Notes: a model not told the origin generated them from the letters alone. 64,000 bases of DNA from DATLGB01 sp963724135 (GCA_963724135.1 CAVRTA010000005.1:310001-374000), one strand, 5' to 3'; shown: positions 8,533 through 16,863, numbered from the stretch's first letter. A program made the numbers and translations.

Positions 8533-9570
8533 CTAGAACAGCGCCGAAGCCGAGGAGTCCGAAGGCGCCTCGAGCCCCAGGTGCGCGAACGCGTGCGGCG
8601 TCGCCACCCGCCCGCGCGGTGTGCGCTGCAAAAAGCCACGCTGGAGCAGATACGGCTCGTAGACGTCCTCGATCGTGTCGGACTCCTCACCGACGGCAAC
8701 CGCGAGGGTCGAGAGGCCGACCGGGCCGCCGCCGAAGCTCGCGCAGATCGCCTGCAGGAGCTCGCGGTCGAGCCGGTCGAGCCCGAGCTCGTCGATGCCG
8801 AGCAGCGCCAGCGCCGCGTGGGCGCACTCCGCGTCGACGGCCCCGGAGCCGCGCACCTGCGCGAAGTCGCGCACGCGCTTGAGCAGCCGGTTGGCGACGC
8901 GCGGGGTGCCGCGGGCGCGCTCCGCGATCGCGCGCGCGCCCGCCGCGTCGATCTCGACCTCGAGCACGCGGGCGGAGCGGACCACGATGCGTGCGAGCTC
9001 CGTCGGGTCGTAGTGGTCGAGACGGTGCTGGATGCCGAAGCGGTCGCGCAGCGGGGTCGTGAGCAGACCGGAGCGGGTCGTCGCGCCGACGAGCGTGAAC
9101 GGCGGCAGCGGCAGCGTCATCACGCGGGCGCCCGCGCCCTGGCCGACGGTGATCGGCAGCTGGCGGTCCTCCATCGCCGGGTAGAAGATCTCCTCGACGG
9201 CACGCGGCAGCCGGTGGATCTCGTCGATGAAGAAGACCGAGCGCGGCTCGAGCGAGGTCAGGAACGCCGCCACGTCGCCCTTGCGCTCGAGCGCCGGCCC
9301 GGCGGTCTGCACGAACGGGACGCCGAGCTCGGCGGCGACGATCTGCGCCAGCGACGTCTTGCCCAGTCCGGGAGGGCCGGCGAGCAGGACGTGATCGAGC
9401 GCCTCGCCACGGGCGGCCGCCGCGTGCAGCGAGACGGCCAGCTGCTCGCGCAGCGCCTCCTGCCCGACGAACTCGTCGAGCCGGCGCGGGCGCAGCGTGA
9501 CGTCGAGGTCCTCGCCCGGGATCTCGTGGGCCTCGTGGACGACGTCGACGCCGGGCGTGCGGATGCTCAC
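8533..9570 (-). CDS. ruvB: Holliday junction branch-migration ATPase RuvB
   Basis: Hexameric AAA+ motor that drives branch migration of Holliday junctions together with RuvA. The 345-residue product has Walker A GPPGLGKT (65-72), Walker B FIDEIH (114-119), sensor 1 (GATTRSG) and a C-terminal winged-helix domain (LLQAICASFGGGPVGLSTLA). Length matches the family. The start is the GTG that overlaps the ruvA stop (GTGA); an open frame continues further upstream through ruvA, but those residues are not RuvB-like. Last gene of a ruvC-ruvA-ruvB operon. Confidence 0.96.
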   Translation of the reverse strand: MSIRTPGVDVVHEAHEIPGEDLDVTLRPRRLDEFVGQEALREQLAVSLHAAAARGEALDHVLLAGPPGLGKTSLAQIVAAELGVPFVQTAGPALERKGDVAAFLTSLEPRSVFFIDEIHRLPRAVEEIFYPAMEDRQLPITVGQGAGARVMTLPLPPFTLVGATTRSGLLTTPLRDRFGIQHRLDHYDPTELARIVVRSARVLEVEIDAAGARAIAERARGTPRVANRLLKRVRDFAQVRGSGAVDAECAHAALALLGIDELGLDRLDRELLQAICASFGGGPVGLSTLAVAVGEESDTIEDVYEPYLLQRGFLQRTPRGRVATPHAFAHLGLEAPSDSSASALF

Positions 9571-10151
9571 GGCCGTGCCCCTTTGAGCGCGTGGGCGACC
9601 AGGTCCTCCGAGGAGCCATCCGGCGCGTCGGCGAGCAGCTGCTCGGCCTCGGCGAGTGCGAAGCCGAGGCCCACGAGGGCGTCGCGCGCCTCGAGCCGGG
9701 GATCGTCGGCGCGGCGGATCGTGATCGGCTCGTCGTCGTCGGGCGCGACCGGTGCGAGCTTCTCGCGCAGCTCGACGACGATCCGCTCCGCCGTCCGCTT
9801 GCCGATTCCCGGCACGGCCTGGAGCCGAGCGGTGTCGCCGTTGATGACCGCTGCGATCAGCTCCCGCGACGGCCCTCCGCTGAGCACCGCCAGAGCGACC
9901 TTGGGCCCGACGCCCTGCACCCCGATCAGGGCCAGGAACAGGTCGCGCTCCTCCTCGGCGGCGAACCCGTAGAGCCCGATGGCGTCGTCGCGCATGATCA
10001 GGTGGGTGTGCAGCGAGCAGCTCTTGCCGACGGCGGGGACGCGCGCCAGCGTCTCCGCGCTGACCGCGGCCCGGTAGCCCACGCCGGCGCAGGAGAGGAC
10101 CACGTGATCCGCGCGTCGCACGGCGACGTCGCCTGACAGCAGGGCGATCAC
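9567..10151 (-). CDS. ruvA: Holliday junction DNA-binding protein RuvA
   Basis: Tetrameric protein that binds four-way junctions and recruits RuvB. The 194-residue product starts MIALLSGDVAVRRADHVVLSCAGVGY, the usual OB-fold N-terminus, and has the helix-hairpin-helix motifs (LIGVQGVGPKVALAVLSG and VPGIGKRTAERIVVELREK) plus a C-terminal domain III that contacts RuvB. The GTG start overlaps the ruvC stop by 4 nt and its stop overlaps the ruvB start by 4 nt, so the three genes are translationally coupled. Confidence 0.96.
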   Translation of the reverse strand: MIALLSGDVAVRRADHVVLSCAGVGYRAAVSAETLARVPAVGKSCSLHTHLIMRDDAIGLYGFAAEEERDLFLALIGVQGVGPKVALAVLSGGPSRELIAAVINGDTARLQAVPGIGKRTAERIVVELREKLAPVAPDDDEPITIRRADDPRLEARDALVGLGFALAEAEQLLADAPDGSSEDLVAHALKGARP

Positions 10152-10654
10152 ACCGCGAGCGCCGCTCGCATCGGCGCGGCATTGGCGTGGCAGATGGCGA
10201 CGGCCAGGGCGTCGGAGGCATGGTCGGGGGCCGGGAGCTCGGCCAGCGACAGCACCGCCTGCACCATCCGCTGCACCTGGTCCTTCGCGGCCCGCCCCGA
10301 TCCGCACACCGCGCCCTTGACCTGCTGCGGCGTGTACGACACGCACTCCAGGCCCGCCTGGCCGGCGGCCAGCAGCACCACCCCGCGGGCCTGGCCGACC
10401 GCGAACGCCGACCGCGCGTTGGTGCCGAAGTAGAGGTCCTCGACCGCGACCGCCTCGGGCCGGTGCTCGGTGATCAGCTCGCCGACGCGCGCGTGGATGT
10501 CGGCCAGGCGCGCGCCGGCGTCCGCACGGGGGGACGTCTCGATCACGCCGCCGTCCAGGGCGACCAGCCGGCCGCCGCGCCGCGCCACGACGCCGTAGCC
10601 CGTGTTGGCGGTGCCGGGATCGATGCCGAGGATGACCACGTCCACCCGCGTCAT
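10148..10654 (-). CDS. ruvC: Holliday junction resolvase RuvC
   Basis: Homodimeric endonuclease of the RNase H fold that resolves Holliday junctions. The 168-residue protein carries the first catalytic aspartate in LGIDPGTANTGYG (D12), the acidic residue in VAVEDLYFGTN, and the C-terminal DHASDALAVAICH motif with the last catalytic aspartate. An ATG start is used; a GTG three codons later (VDVVILGIDPGT) is also possible. First gene of the ruvCAB operon. In many actinobacteria yebC sits directly upstream of ruvC; here yebC is about 5.4 kb away. Confidence 0.95.
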   Translation of the reverse strand: MTRVDVVILGIDPGTANTGYGVVARRGGRLVALDGGVIETSPRADAGARLADIHARVGELITEHRPEAVAVEDLYFGTNARSAFAVGQARGVVLLAAGQAGLECVSYTPQQVKGAVCGSGRAAKDQVQRMVQAVLSLAELPAPDHASDALAVAICHANAAPMRAALAV

Positions 10655-10678
10655 TCTGCGCGGGGGTTCGGACGCCTC

Positions 10679-11053
10679 CTACGAGGCGGGCGCGAGGCGG
10701 GCGGACATCGCCTCGGCGAGGGCGATCAGCCCGGACAGCGGACGCACCATCACGACCAGCTCGCTGACAAGCCCGTCGGCGTCGACGGTCAGGTAGTCCC
10801 ATCCCTGCAGCTGCCTGTCGCCCACGCGGGCCTCGAAGACGAGGCCGTGCGTGCCGGCAGGCCCGGACAGCTCGCCCGTGTAGCGGAAGTCCTCGAACAC
10901 CGCGACCACGTGGCGCAGCACGCCCATGACCGCGTCGCGGCCCTCGTAGGGCTTGAACACCGCGGGCGAGCGGAACACGATGTTCGGATGCAGCGCGGTC
11001 TCCATCGCGGCGACGTCGCGCGCTTCGACGGCTGCACGGAAGGCGAGGCTCAT
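10679..11053 (-). CDS. SnoaL-like/NTF2-fold protein
   Basis: A 124-residue single-domain protein with the cone-shaped NTF2/SnoaL pattern: an N-terminal helix (AFRAAVEARDVAAMETALHPN), a beta strand VFRSPAVFKPYEGRDAV, and C-terminal strands ending in VMVRPLSGLIALAEAM. Such proteins are small-molecule isomerases, hydrolases or binding proteins; the substrate cannot be read from sequence. Its ATG overlaps the stop of the GMC oxidoreductase gene (ATGA), so it probably acts on the same or a related substrate. Confidence 0.75.
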   Translation of the reverse strand: MSLAFRAAVEARDVAAMETALHPNIVFRSPAVFKPYEGRDAVMGVLRHVVAVFEDFRYTGELSGPAGTHGLVFEARVGDRQLQGWDYLTVDADGLVSELVVMVRPLSGLIALAEAMSARLAPAS

Positions 11054-12720
11054 GGGCGGACCCTATCCCCCACGTGCTCGGCCGGCCGCCGCGGCCGCTC
11101 GGGGATCGCGACGGGCAGGCCGAGGCCCGCGCCCTTGGCCACCAGTCCCTCGGCGCAGCGTTCGCTGACGGCCGCGATCGTCAGCGACGGGTTGACGCCC
11201 AGCGACGTCGGGATGATCGAGGAGTCGATGCAGTACAGGCCCTCGTAGCCGAACACCGAGCCGCGGTCGTCGACGACGCCGAGCTCGGCGGTCTCCGCCA
11301 TCCGGCACCCGCCCAGAGGATGCGCGACGTAGGCGCCGCGGGTCTCGGTGAGCCTCATGAAGCGCCCGATCCCCCGCCGCTCGCCGATCTGCCGCATCGC
11401 GCGGTCGGCGGCCTCGCGCACACGGCGCGACTGCTCGGAGAACGTGTAGGTGAACGTGCCGACCGCAACCGGGCCCGCCCCGGTCCGGACCGCCGAGCCC
11501 TGCGGCGGCGGCGTGAAGAACGCGCCGTCGTTGGTGTCCTCGACCATCGCCAGCAGCTCGATGCGGTCCGCCCAGCGCGCGACCGCCTGCTTCTTCTGCA
11601 GGCCCCACCACGACGGCTCGCCGGCCGGCGCGCGGCCGTCGTCGTAGAGGAAGTTCGTCAGCGTCGACAGGAAGATCTCCTGGAGCGTGAAACGCGTCCC
11701 GTCGAAGCGGTGCCCGCGCCGGCCGACCCAGTAGTCCCAGGTCATCGTCGTGATCGGCTTGCCCTTGTGGAAGGCGCCGTACCCCGGCAGCCCGAGCACC
11801 GACCGCACGCGCTTGGGGTCGAACTCGACCGCCCCGATGTGGTCGCCGTTGGAGCCGAGATGCCTGCCGAGCTGGTCCGACAGCGCCGGCAGCGCCTGCG
11901 CCGAGCGCATCAGGATCGGCGGCGTGCCCATCGCTCCGCAGGCCAGGACCAGCACCTTGCACTCGATCTCGAGCGACTCCCCGGTGGGCTGGCGCGTCGG
12001 GGCCGGCCCCTCGTTGTCGACGGGCGACACGGTGACGATGAACCGGTAGGGCCGCGCGCTCGACTGCCGCACCGACTCCACCTGCAGGTTCGGCCGCACC
12101 TGCACGCCCAGCGCCTCGGCCGACGGCAGGTAGTTCGTGATCAGCGAGTTCTTCGCCCCGAAGATGCACCCGGTGTGGCACCACTTCGCATCGACGCAGC
12201 GCTGGGGGCTGATGGCCAGCGGGACCCGGTCGCAGGTGTGACCCGCGGCGTCGCACGCCGCCGCGAACAGGCCGCCCGACTTGGACACCTGCTTCCACGT
12301 CGGGCGGCGCACCCGCAGCCCGCGTTCCACCCGCGCGTAGTACGGGTCCAGGAGCGCGCGCGAGATGAGCTTCGGCCACATCCGCCGCTCGGGCCCGTCG
12401 CCCTCGCGGCGGTCGCGACGCTCGAACGTCTCGCGCGGCGAGCGCAGCGACGCCGCCAGGTACAGATTGGAGCCGCCGCCGACGCCGTTGGCGGTCACCA
12501 CCTGCGACCCCTGGCCCTGGATGAGCATGTAGACGTCGGAGAGGTGGTCGATCGCCATCGACTGCTTGAAGTCGGTGTGCTTGTAGCGCCGGCCACGCTC
12601 GAGCACGACGACCGACTTCGCGTCGCGGCCCGCGGCGCGGTACGCCTCGGCGAGCCGGTAGGCGGTGATCGAGCCGCCGAAGCCCGAGCCCGCGATCAGG
12701 ACGTCGACGCGCTCAGGCAA
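11050..12720 (-). CDS. GMC-family FAD oxidoreductase (cholesterol oxidase-like)
   Basis: FAD-dependent alcohol/sterol-type oxidoreductase of 556 residues. Seen: FAD dinucleotide motif GSGFGGS at 11-17, a cysteine-containing CHTGCIFGAKNS segment as in the ChoD-like subgroup, and the GMC C-terminal signature (HPLGGCRMAET... YCIDSSIIPTSLGVNPSLTIAA). The TTG start overlaps the end of the upstream TAT-type partner gene by 8 nt, and the stop overlaps the SnoaL-like gene. The partner suggests a membrane- or cell-wall-associated dehydrogenase complex rather than a soluble oxidase. The substrate is unknown; steroid or other secondary alcohols are possible. Confidence 0.85.
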   Translation of the reverse strand: MPERVDVLIAGSGFGGSITAYRLAEAYRAAGRDAKSVVVLERGRRYKHTDFKQSMAIDHLSDVYMLIQGQGSQVVTANGVGGGSNLYLAASLRSPRETFERRDRREGDGPERRMWPKLISRALLDPYYARVERGLRVRRPTWKQVSKSGGLFAAACDAAGHTCDRVPLAISPQRCVDAKWCHTGCIFGAKNSLITNYLPSAEALGVQVRPNLQVESVRQSSARPYRFIVTVSPVDNEGPAPTRQPTGESLEIECKVLVLACGAMGTPPILMRSAQALPALSDQLGRHLGSNGDHIGAVEFDPKRVRSVLGLPGYGAFHKGKPITTMTWDYWVGRRGHRFDGTRFTLQEIFLSTLTNFLYDDGRAPAGEPSWWGLQKKQAVARWADRIELLAMVEDTNDGAFFTPPPQGSAVRTGAGPVAVGTFTYTFSEQSRRVREAADRAMRQIGERRGIGRFMRLTETRGAYVAHPLGGCRMAETAELGVVDDRGSVFGYEGLYCIDSSIIPTSLGVNPSLTIAAVSERCAEGLVAKGAGLGLPVAIPERPRRPAEHVGDRVRP

Positions 12721-13321
12721 GCCAGCCCCGCTTCGTCCGCTCGCGCGCGAGCCGGCGCCCGTAGCCGAAGCGCCGGTAGCCGTTCGGGGCGCGCCCCGGG
12801 AGCCCCATCACGCGGTAGCCGCTGGCGTGCTTGGCGTCCTGCTCGGGTACCAGCGTCGCCGCGCAGAACGCCGTGAACGGGACGGCGGCCGCGGCCTCCC
12901 ACATGACGCGGAGCGGGTTGTCGAAGGAGAGACCGCCCAGGCACGCGCGCACGCGCGCCTCGAAGTCCAGCGTCAAAAACGGCCCGCCCTGGCCCAGCGC
13001 CCGGCTCTCGAGCTCGGCGAGGAACGGCCCGGCGATCGCGTCGAAGCCGATCAGCGGTGAGTGGTAGAGCGCGAGCGCATCCGTCTCCACCGCGCCCGGC
13101 AGCGGGTCGACCCCGGCGATCGCCAGCGGGTGGATGCCGCCGCCGAGGTCTGTCCTGGTCGCCTTGCGGCCCGGCAGGATCGTGTCCGCGAACGCCTGCA
13201 GGGTCCCGTCCACCTCCGACGGCGCCTGGCCGTGCGCCGCCGGGGCCACGCCGGCGGCATCGGCAACCGTCGCCGCGAGCCCGAGCGCCACCGCACGCTC
13301 CAGGAAGGCGCGGCGATCCAT
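12713..13321 (-). CDS. TAT-exported GMC oxidoreductase partner (DUF5987-like)
   Basis: A 202-residue protein beginning MDRRAFLERAVALGLAAT, a twin-arginine-type signal, followed by a domain resembling gluconate-2-dehydrogenase subunit 3/DUF5987 small partners (VDGTLQAFADTILPGRKATRTD..., ending YGRRLARERTKRGWLA). Such small subunits pair with GMC dehydrogenases in the next gene. The order partner-oxidoreductase-SnoaL, all overlapping, indicates one operon. A TACCGT box 8 nt upstream of the ATG, within a perfect palindrome shared with the divergent gene at 13347, is a likely promoter. The family assignment is from general resemblance. Confidence 0.7.
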   Translation of the reverse strand: MDRRAFLERAVALGLAATVADAAGVAPAAHGQAPSEVDGTLQAFADTILPGRKATRTDLGGGIHPLAIAGVDPLPGAVETDALALYHSPLIGFDAIAGPFLAELESRALGQGGPFLTLDFEARVRACLGGLSFDNPLRVMWEAAAAVPFTAFCAATLVPEQDAKHASGYRVMGLPGRAPNGYRRFGYGRRLARERTKRGWLA

Positions 13322-13327
13322 ACGTCC

Positions 13328-13341
13328 GAACGGTACCGTTC
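13328..13341. promoter_or_regulatory. Divergent promoter palindrome GAACGGTACCGTTC
   Basis: A perfect 14-bp palindrome lies in the 25-nt gap between two divergent genes. Each strand contains TACCGT: 8 nt before the ATG at 13321 (minus) and 7 nt before the GTG at 13347 (plus). The two polymerase sites would overlap completely, so transcription in the two directions should be mutually exclusive, or a dimeric regulator could bind here. Confidence 0.5.
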
Positions 13342-13346
13342 AGCGG

Positions 13347-14225
13347 GTGTTCGCGGTCGCCCTCGTCGCGAGCGTCGTGCTCACCGCGCCCCCCTCGCAG
13401 TGGGACGGCGTCAACCCGTTCCGCTGCGAGCTCCAGCAGGCCGGCCTCGGGGCCACCGTCGCACGCCCCGAGGCCGATCCGTACTGCGTCGAGTTCGACA
13501 AGACGCACCAGAACGTCAGCGAGGGCGGCGTGGTCGAGTTTGTGGCCCAGGAGCCCGCACGGGTCGCCGCCGCGTCGCCGAAGTGCTTCTACTTCCAGTC
13601 CGACCACTGGACCGGCTCCGTGGTGCAGGACGACGGGACGACCGAGACCTATCACTGGGACGGCCACTACTTCTTCGACAAGGCGACCGGCGACGGCGGG
13701 GCCTGGGTGACCAACGTGCGCGGCGGCGGGCAGTCGCCCCCGCTCGACACGTTCGGCGGCATCACGGCCAACCAGGTCGACGTCGACCCTGCGTGCGTCG
13801 AGAAGGCCGCGCAGCACCCCGGGATCTACGTCAGGAACGCCGGCAGGCCGCACGGCTGCATCGCCACCGCGGGACCGATCAAGCGCCGCCGCCTCGGTCC
13901 TGTCCGCCTGAGGATGCGCGACGGCGACGTGCGCGCCAAGCTGGGTTCCCCGCGCGAGGTGCGCCGCGGCTTCCTGCGCTACTGCGCCGACGGCGGCGGC
14001 ACCTACATGGTCGGGCAGGCCAACGACCGCTCGGGCGACCTCGGGTCCGACCACCGGGCGCGCACCGTGATCATCGTGACCACCGCGCGGGACATCCGCC
14101 GACGCGCGCCGCGCCGCTCCCGCCACGGCGTGATCGTCGGGCGCAAGCAGCGCTGGGTCGCCGTCACGCGCCTCCGCGGGAAGCCGCTGCGCGCGGCGCT
14201 ACGCCGCGCCGGCGTGCGCCGCTAG
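13347..14225 (+). CDS. Secreted protein of unknown function
   Basis: A 292-residue protein with an N-terminal hydrophobic segment (VFAVALVASVVLTAPP) that looks like a signal peptide or anchor. The mature part has several cysteines (FRCELQQ, DPYCVEF, SPKCFYF, DPACVEK, HGCIAT, LRYCADGG), consistent with extracellular disulfides, and ends in an Arg/Lys-rich tail. I recognise no catalytic family. The GTG at 13347 is chosen over upstream starts because it begins the signal peptide and follows TACCGT by 7 nt; longer versions would run through the divergent gene. The last 27 nt overlap the 3' end of the opposite-strand FAD monooxygenase. Confidence 0.7.
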   Translation: MFAVALVASVVLTAPPSQWDGVNPFRCELQQAGLGATVARPEADPYCVEFDKTHQNVSEGGVVEFVAQEPARVAAASPKCFYFQSDHWTGSVVQDDGTTETYHWDGHYFFDKATGDGGAWVTNVRGGGQSPPLDTFGGITANQVDVDPACVEKAAQHPGIYVRNAGRPHGCIATAGPIKRRRLGPVRLRMRDGDVRAKLGSPREVRRGFLRYCADGGGTYMVGQANDRSGDLGSDHRARTVIIVTTARDIRRRAPRRSRHGVIVGRKQRWVAVTRLRGKPLRAALRRAGVRR

Positions 14226-15560
14226 CGCGAGCAGCTCGTCGCGGGCGCGGGGCGGCGGCGGCGGCGCCAGCCCGGCGAAGATCTCCTCGATGCGTCCCTG
14301 CGCCTGCGCATCCTCGTCGAAGACGCGGGTCCGGTCGAGCATCCCGATCCGCCCGATGGTGCGACGCAGGACCAGGTCGTCGTGCGGCGCTGCGGCCAGC
14401 GCCGCGGCGAACGCGAACAGTGGGTAGCAGCCGTCGCGCCGGCCGATGTCCAGGGTCTCGCCGGCGTAGCGCCGCGAGCGCGCGCGGTCGGTCGCGCAGC
14501 TGAGCTCGTAGCGCTCGCGCGCCTCGGGCGCGACCGCGGCGCGGTAGCGCTCGCCGACCTCGTCGGGCGGGGACTCGGCCGCCTCCGCAAGCGCGGCGGC
14601 GTGCACCAGCGCGAACGACAGCCCGTAGGCGAACGCCGGGTCGGTGTGGCACAGCGCGTCGCCGACCGCGACGAGGCGTCGCACGCCCGGATCGGCGGTG
14701 CGGTCGACGTTCATCAGCCCGCCCATCGGCATCACCTGGGTTATCGGATGCGCGTGCGCCGCAGCCGTCATCACGTCGAGCGGGGGGATGGCCGCGCACG
14801 CGGCCATCCAGGGGCCGGCGTCGCGCAGCACGCGGAACCCACGGTCGGCCGTCGGCGTGAGCAGGATCACGGCGAACGTGCGGTTGTCGCCACGGAACGT
14901 GTTGAACCCCATGTATCCGAGGTCGCCGCGCGGATTGAGCAGCGGCACCTCCACGTGCTCGGCCCCGTCGGCCAGGCGGAAGTACCGGCAGTAGTAGATC
15001 GCGCCGCTGTCGACCGGGGCGGCAGCGGCGCGCGCCCAGCCGGGCGGGCAGCGGTAGCGCCCCAGCGCGTCGACCACGACGTCCCCGGTCACGCGCTCGC
15101 CGTCCGCGGTGACGACGCCCGAGGCCGCTCCCTCGCCGTCGAGCAGGCCGGCCACGGTCACGCCCGGCCGCAGCTCCACACCGGGCTCGTCCGCCGCGGC
15201 CCGTCGCAGCGCCCACTCGATCACCGGCCGGCGCACCCACAGGTAGACGAGGTCGTCGTCGCCGGGCTCACGGGGGCCCCGCAACCGCAGCGACAGGTCC
15301 TGCGAGTCGGCGCCGGCCGCCGCGAGCGCCTCGAGCACGTCGGGCGCGAGGCGGGCCAGTTCGCGCCGTCCGCGCGGTAGGAACGCGTGCGGCTGGAGAA
15401 AGTGAGGAATCCCGTCCCGCTCGACGGCGAAGGCGTCTTCGGGCGAGGACCGAGCGTCGACGGCGTCGCGTTCGAGCACGACGGCGGAATGTCCCGCCCG
15501 GGCCACGGCCAGCGCGGCGGCGAGCCCCGCGACACCCCCGCCGGCCACGACGAACCGCAT
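14199..15560 (-). CDS. FAD-dependent monooxygenase/halogenase-like oxidoreductase
   Basis: Flavoprotein of 453 residues: FAD-binding GGGVAG at 7-12, followed by LERDAV, and later VAVGDALCHTDPAFAYGLSFALVHA, the GD motif of PHBH-type hydroxylases and flavin halogenases. The substrate is unknown; relatives act on aromatic or polyketide compounds or reduce isoprenoid double bonds. The ATG at 15560 has TAGCGT 7 nt upstream and removes twelve upstream residues that are not family-like. It is monocistronic as far as can be seen, and convergent with the secreted unknown. Confidence 0.8.
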   Translation of the reverse strand: MRFVVAGGGVAGLAAALAVARAGHSAVVLERDAVDARSSPEDAFAVERDGIPHFLQPHAFLPRGRRELARLAPDVLEALAAAGADSQDLSLRLRGPREPGDDDLVYLWVRRPVIEWALRRAAADEPGVELRPGVTVAGLLDGEGAASGVVTADGERVTGDVVVDALGRYRCPPGWARAAAAPVDSGAIYYCRYFRLADGAEHVEVPLLNPRGDLGYMGFNTFRGDNRTFAVILLTPTADRGFRVLRDAGPWMAACAAIPPLDVMTAAAHAHPITQVMPMGGLMNVDRTADPGVRRLVAVGDALCHTDPAFAYGLSFALVHAAALAEAAESPPDEVGERYRAAVAPEARERYELSCATDRARSRRYAGETLDIGRRDGCYPLFAFAAALAAAPHDDLVLRRTIGRIGMLDRTRVFDEDAQAQGRIEEIFAGLAPPPPPRARDELLALAAHAGAA

Positions 15561-15567
15561 CCTGGCG

Positions 15568-15573
15568 ACGCTA
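15568..15573 (-). promoter_or_regulatory. Putative -10 box (TAGCGT) for FAD monooxygenase
   Basis: TAGCGT on the minus strand ends 7 nt before the ATG at 15560, consistent with leaderless transcription. Confidence 0.4.
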
Positions 15574-15599
15574 CCTGGCGCCCGGACGGGGCGCAACCG

Positions 15600-16058
15600 C
15601 TAGATCGGCGACCCGGCGAAGAAGAGGAACCAGATGCCCATCGCGACCCCGGCGATCGACACCGACACGATCATCACGACATCGAGCACCTTCCAGTGGC
15701 TCGCCTGCACCTCCTTGCGCTCGCCACGCATCGAGCGCAGCCAGCCGGCGCGATAGCGCTCCTGGGTCCCGCCGGTCCTGCGGACGTAGTACCGGTCGAG
15801 CGCGCCGAGGCCCTTGCCGATGATCGTCATCCCGATCGGGACGCCGAACAGGATGATCAGGTAGGGGCCCATCTGCGGCTGCGTCGAGTCGACCATCTTC
15901 GACACCCCGTAGATGAGGCCGATCGGCACGCCGAGCCACATGGCGATCGACCCGATCCCCATCAGCAGGATGACCGCGGCCCGGAACACCGGGCCGGAGG
16001 GTTTGGGGTTTCGCCCTCCGCTCGTCGCAAGCTCCTCGCTGCCGGCGACGTCACTCAT
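15600..16058 (-). CDS. Small membrane protein downstream of yebC
   Basis: A 152-residue protein with an N-terminal soluble stretch and about three membrane helices (AVILLMGIGSIAMWLGVPIG, YLIILFGVPIGMTIIG, VVMIVSVSIAGVAMGIWFLF). No known catalytic motif is visible. Its ATG overlaps the yebC stop (ATGA), so it is translated with yebC. Function unknown. Confidence 0.75.
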   Translation of the reverse strand: MSDVAGSEELATSGGRNPKPSGPVFRAAVILLMGIGSIAMWLGVPIGLIYGVSKMVDSTQPQMGPYLIILFGVPIGMTIIGKGLGALDRYYVRRTGGTQERYRAGWLRSMRGERKEVQASHWKVLDVVMIVSVSIAGVAMGIWFLFFAGSPI

Positions 16059-16804
16059 CCGGCGACGCGTTCGAGGACGTCGGCGTCGACATCGAAGTTG
16101 GCATGGACAGCGTCGACGTCGTCCTGCTCCTCCAGCGCGTCGATCAGCTTCAACAGCTTCGTGGCGGCGCCCTCGTCGAGCGGCACCCGCGACTTCGGCA
16201 GCTGCGCGAGCTCGGACGTCTCGACCTCGACGCCGGCCCCGTCGAGTGCCGCGCGCACCGCGGAGAGGTCGGACGGGTCGCAGAGGATCTCGTAGACGTC
16301 GTCGTCCATCGTGATGTCCTCGGCGCCCGCGTCGATCGCCACCATCAGGTCGTCCTCGGAATAGCGCTCGCCGTCGACGACGATCAGGCCGCGCTTGTCG
16401 AACAGGTAGGCCACCGACCCGGGCTCGCCGAGGTTGCCGCCGTTGCGGGCGAGCAGGTGGCGGATCTCCGCGCCGGTGCGGTTGCGGTTGTCGGTGACGG
16501 CCTCGATCAGCAGGGCGACGCCGCCGGGCCCGTAGCCCTCGTAGAGGACCTCCTCGAGCGCGTCGGCGTCGGCGCCCTCGCCGGTCCCCTTGGCGATCGC
16601 CCGCTCGATGTTCTCCTTGGGCATCGAGGCGTCCTTGGCCTTCTGGACCGCGAGACCGAGCCGGGCGTTGGTGTCGGGATCGCCGCCGCCCTCCTTCGAG
16701 GCCACCGTGATCGCGCGCGCGAGCTTGGTGAAGAGCTTGCCGCGGCGCGAGTCCACGATCGCCTTCTTGTGCTTGATCCCCGCCCACTTGGAATGCCCAG
16801 CCAT
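16055..16804 (-). CDS. yebC: YebC/PmpR-family protein
   Basis: A 249-residue member of the YebC/TACO1 family, variously described as a DNA-binding regulator and as a translation factor that relieves ribosome stalling at proline stretches. Seen: the family N-terminus MAGHSKWAGIKHKKAIVD, the KENIERAI segment, YEGYGPGG, and the acidic C-terminal domain. Length is typical. TAGACT lies 8 nt upstream of the ATG, suggesting a leaderless promoter, and a 44-bp palindrome sits just upstream of that box. Confidence 0.94.
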   Translation of the reverse strand: MAGHSKWAGIKHKKAIVDSRRGKLFTKLARAITVASKEGGGDPDTNARLGLAVQKAKDASMPKENIERAIAKGTGEGADADALEEVLYEGYGPGGVALLIEAVTDNRNRTGAEIRHLLARNGGNLGEPGSVAYLFDKRGLIVVDGERYSEDDLMVAIDAGAEDITMDDDVYEILCDPSDLSAVRAALDGAGVEVETSELAQLPKSRVPLDEGAATKLLKLIDALEEQDDVDAVHANFDVDADVLERVAG

Positions 16805-16812
16805 CGCCCGCC

Positions 16813-16818
16813 AGTCTA
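16813..16818 (-). promoter_or_regulatory. Putative -10 box (TAGACT) for yebC
   Basis: TAGACT on the minus strand, 8 nt before the yebC ATG, immediately downstream (in the direction of yebC transcription) of the family B palindrome at 16820-16863. Confidence 0.45.
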
Positions 16819-16819
16819 C

Positions 16820-16863
16820 GAACGTCCCGGATGCCCCCCTCCAGCCGGGTATGCGGGACGTTC
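16820..16863. repeat. 44-bp palindromic repeat, family B copy 1
   Basis: Arms GAACGTCCCG and CGGGACGTTC surround a C/G-rich centre; total 44 bp. The reverse complement matches the copy at 51099-51142 over the full 44 bp with about six differences. It lies 3 nt after the stop of the nucleotidyltransferase gene and just upstream of the yebC -10 box, so it could terminate the former or modulate the latter. Confidence 0.75.

Noticed and set aside
8458..9972. 504-codon plus-strand open frame opposite ruvB/ruvA
   Set aside because: Antisense shadow without domain signal; starts inside a palindromic repeat.
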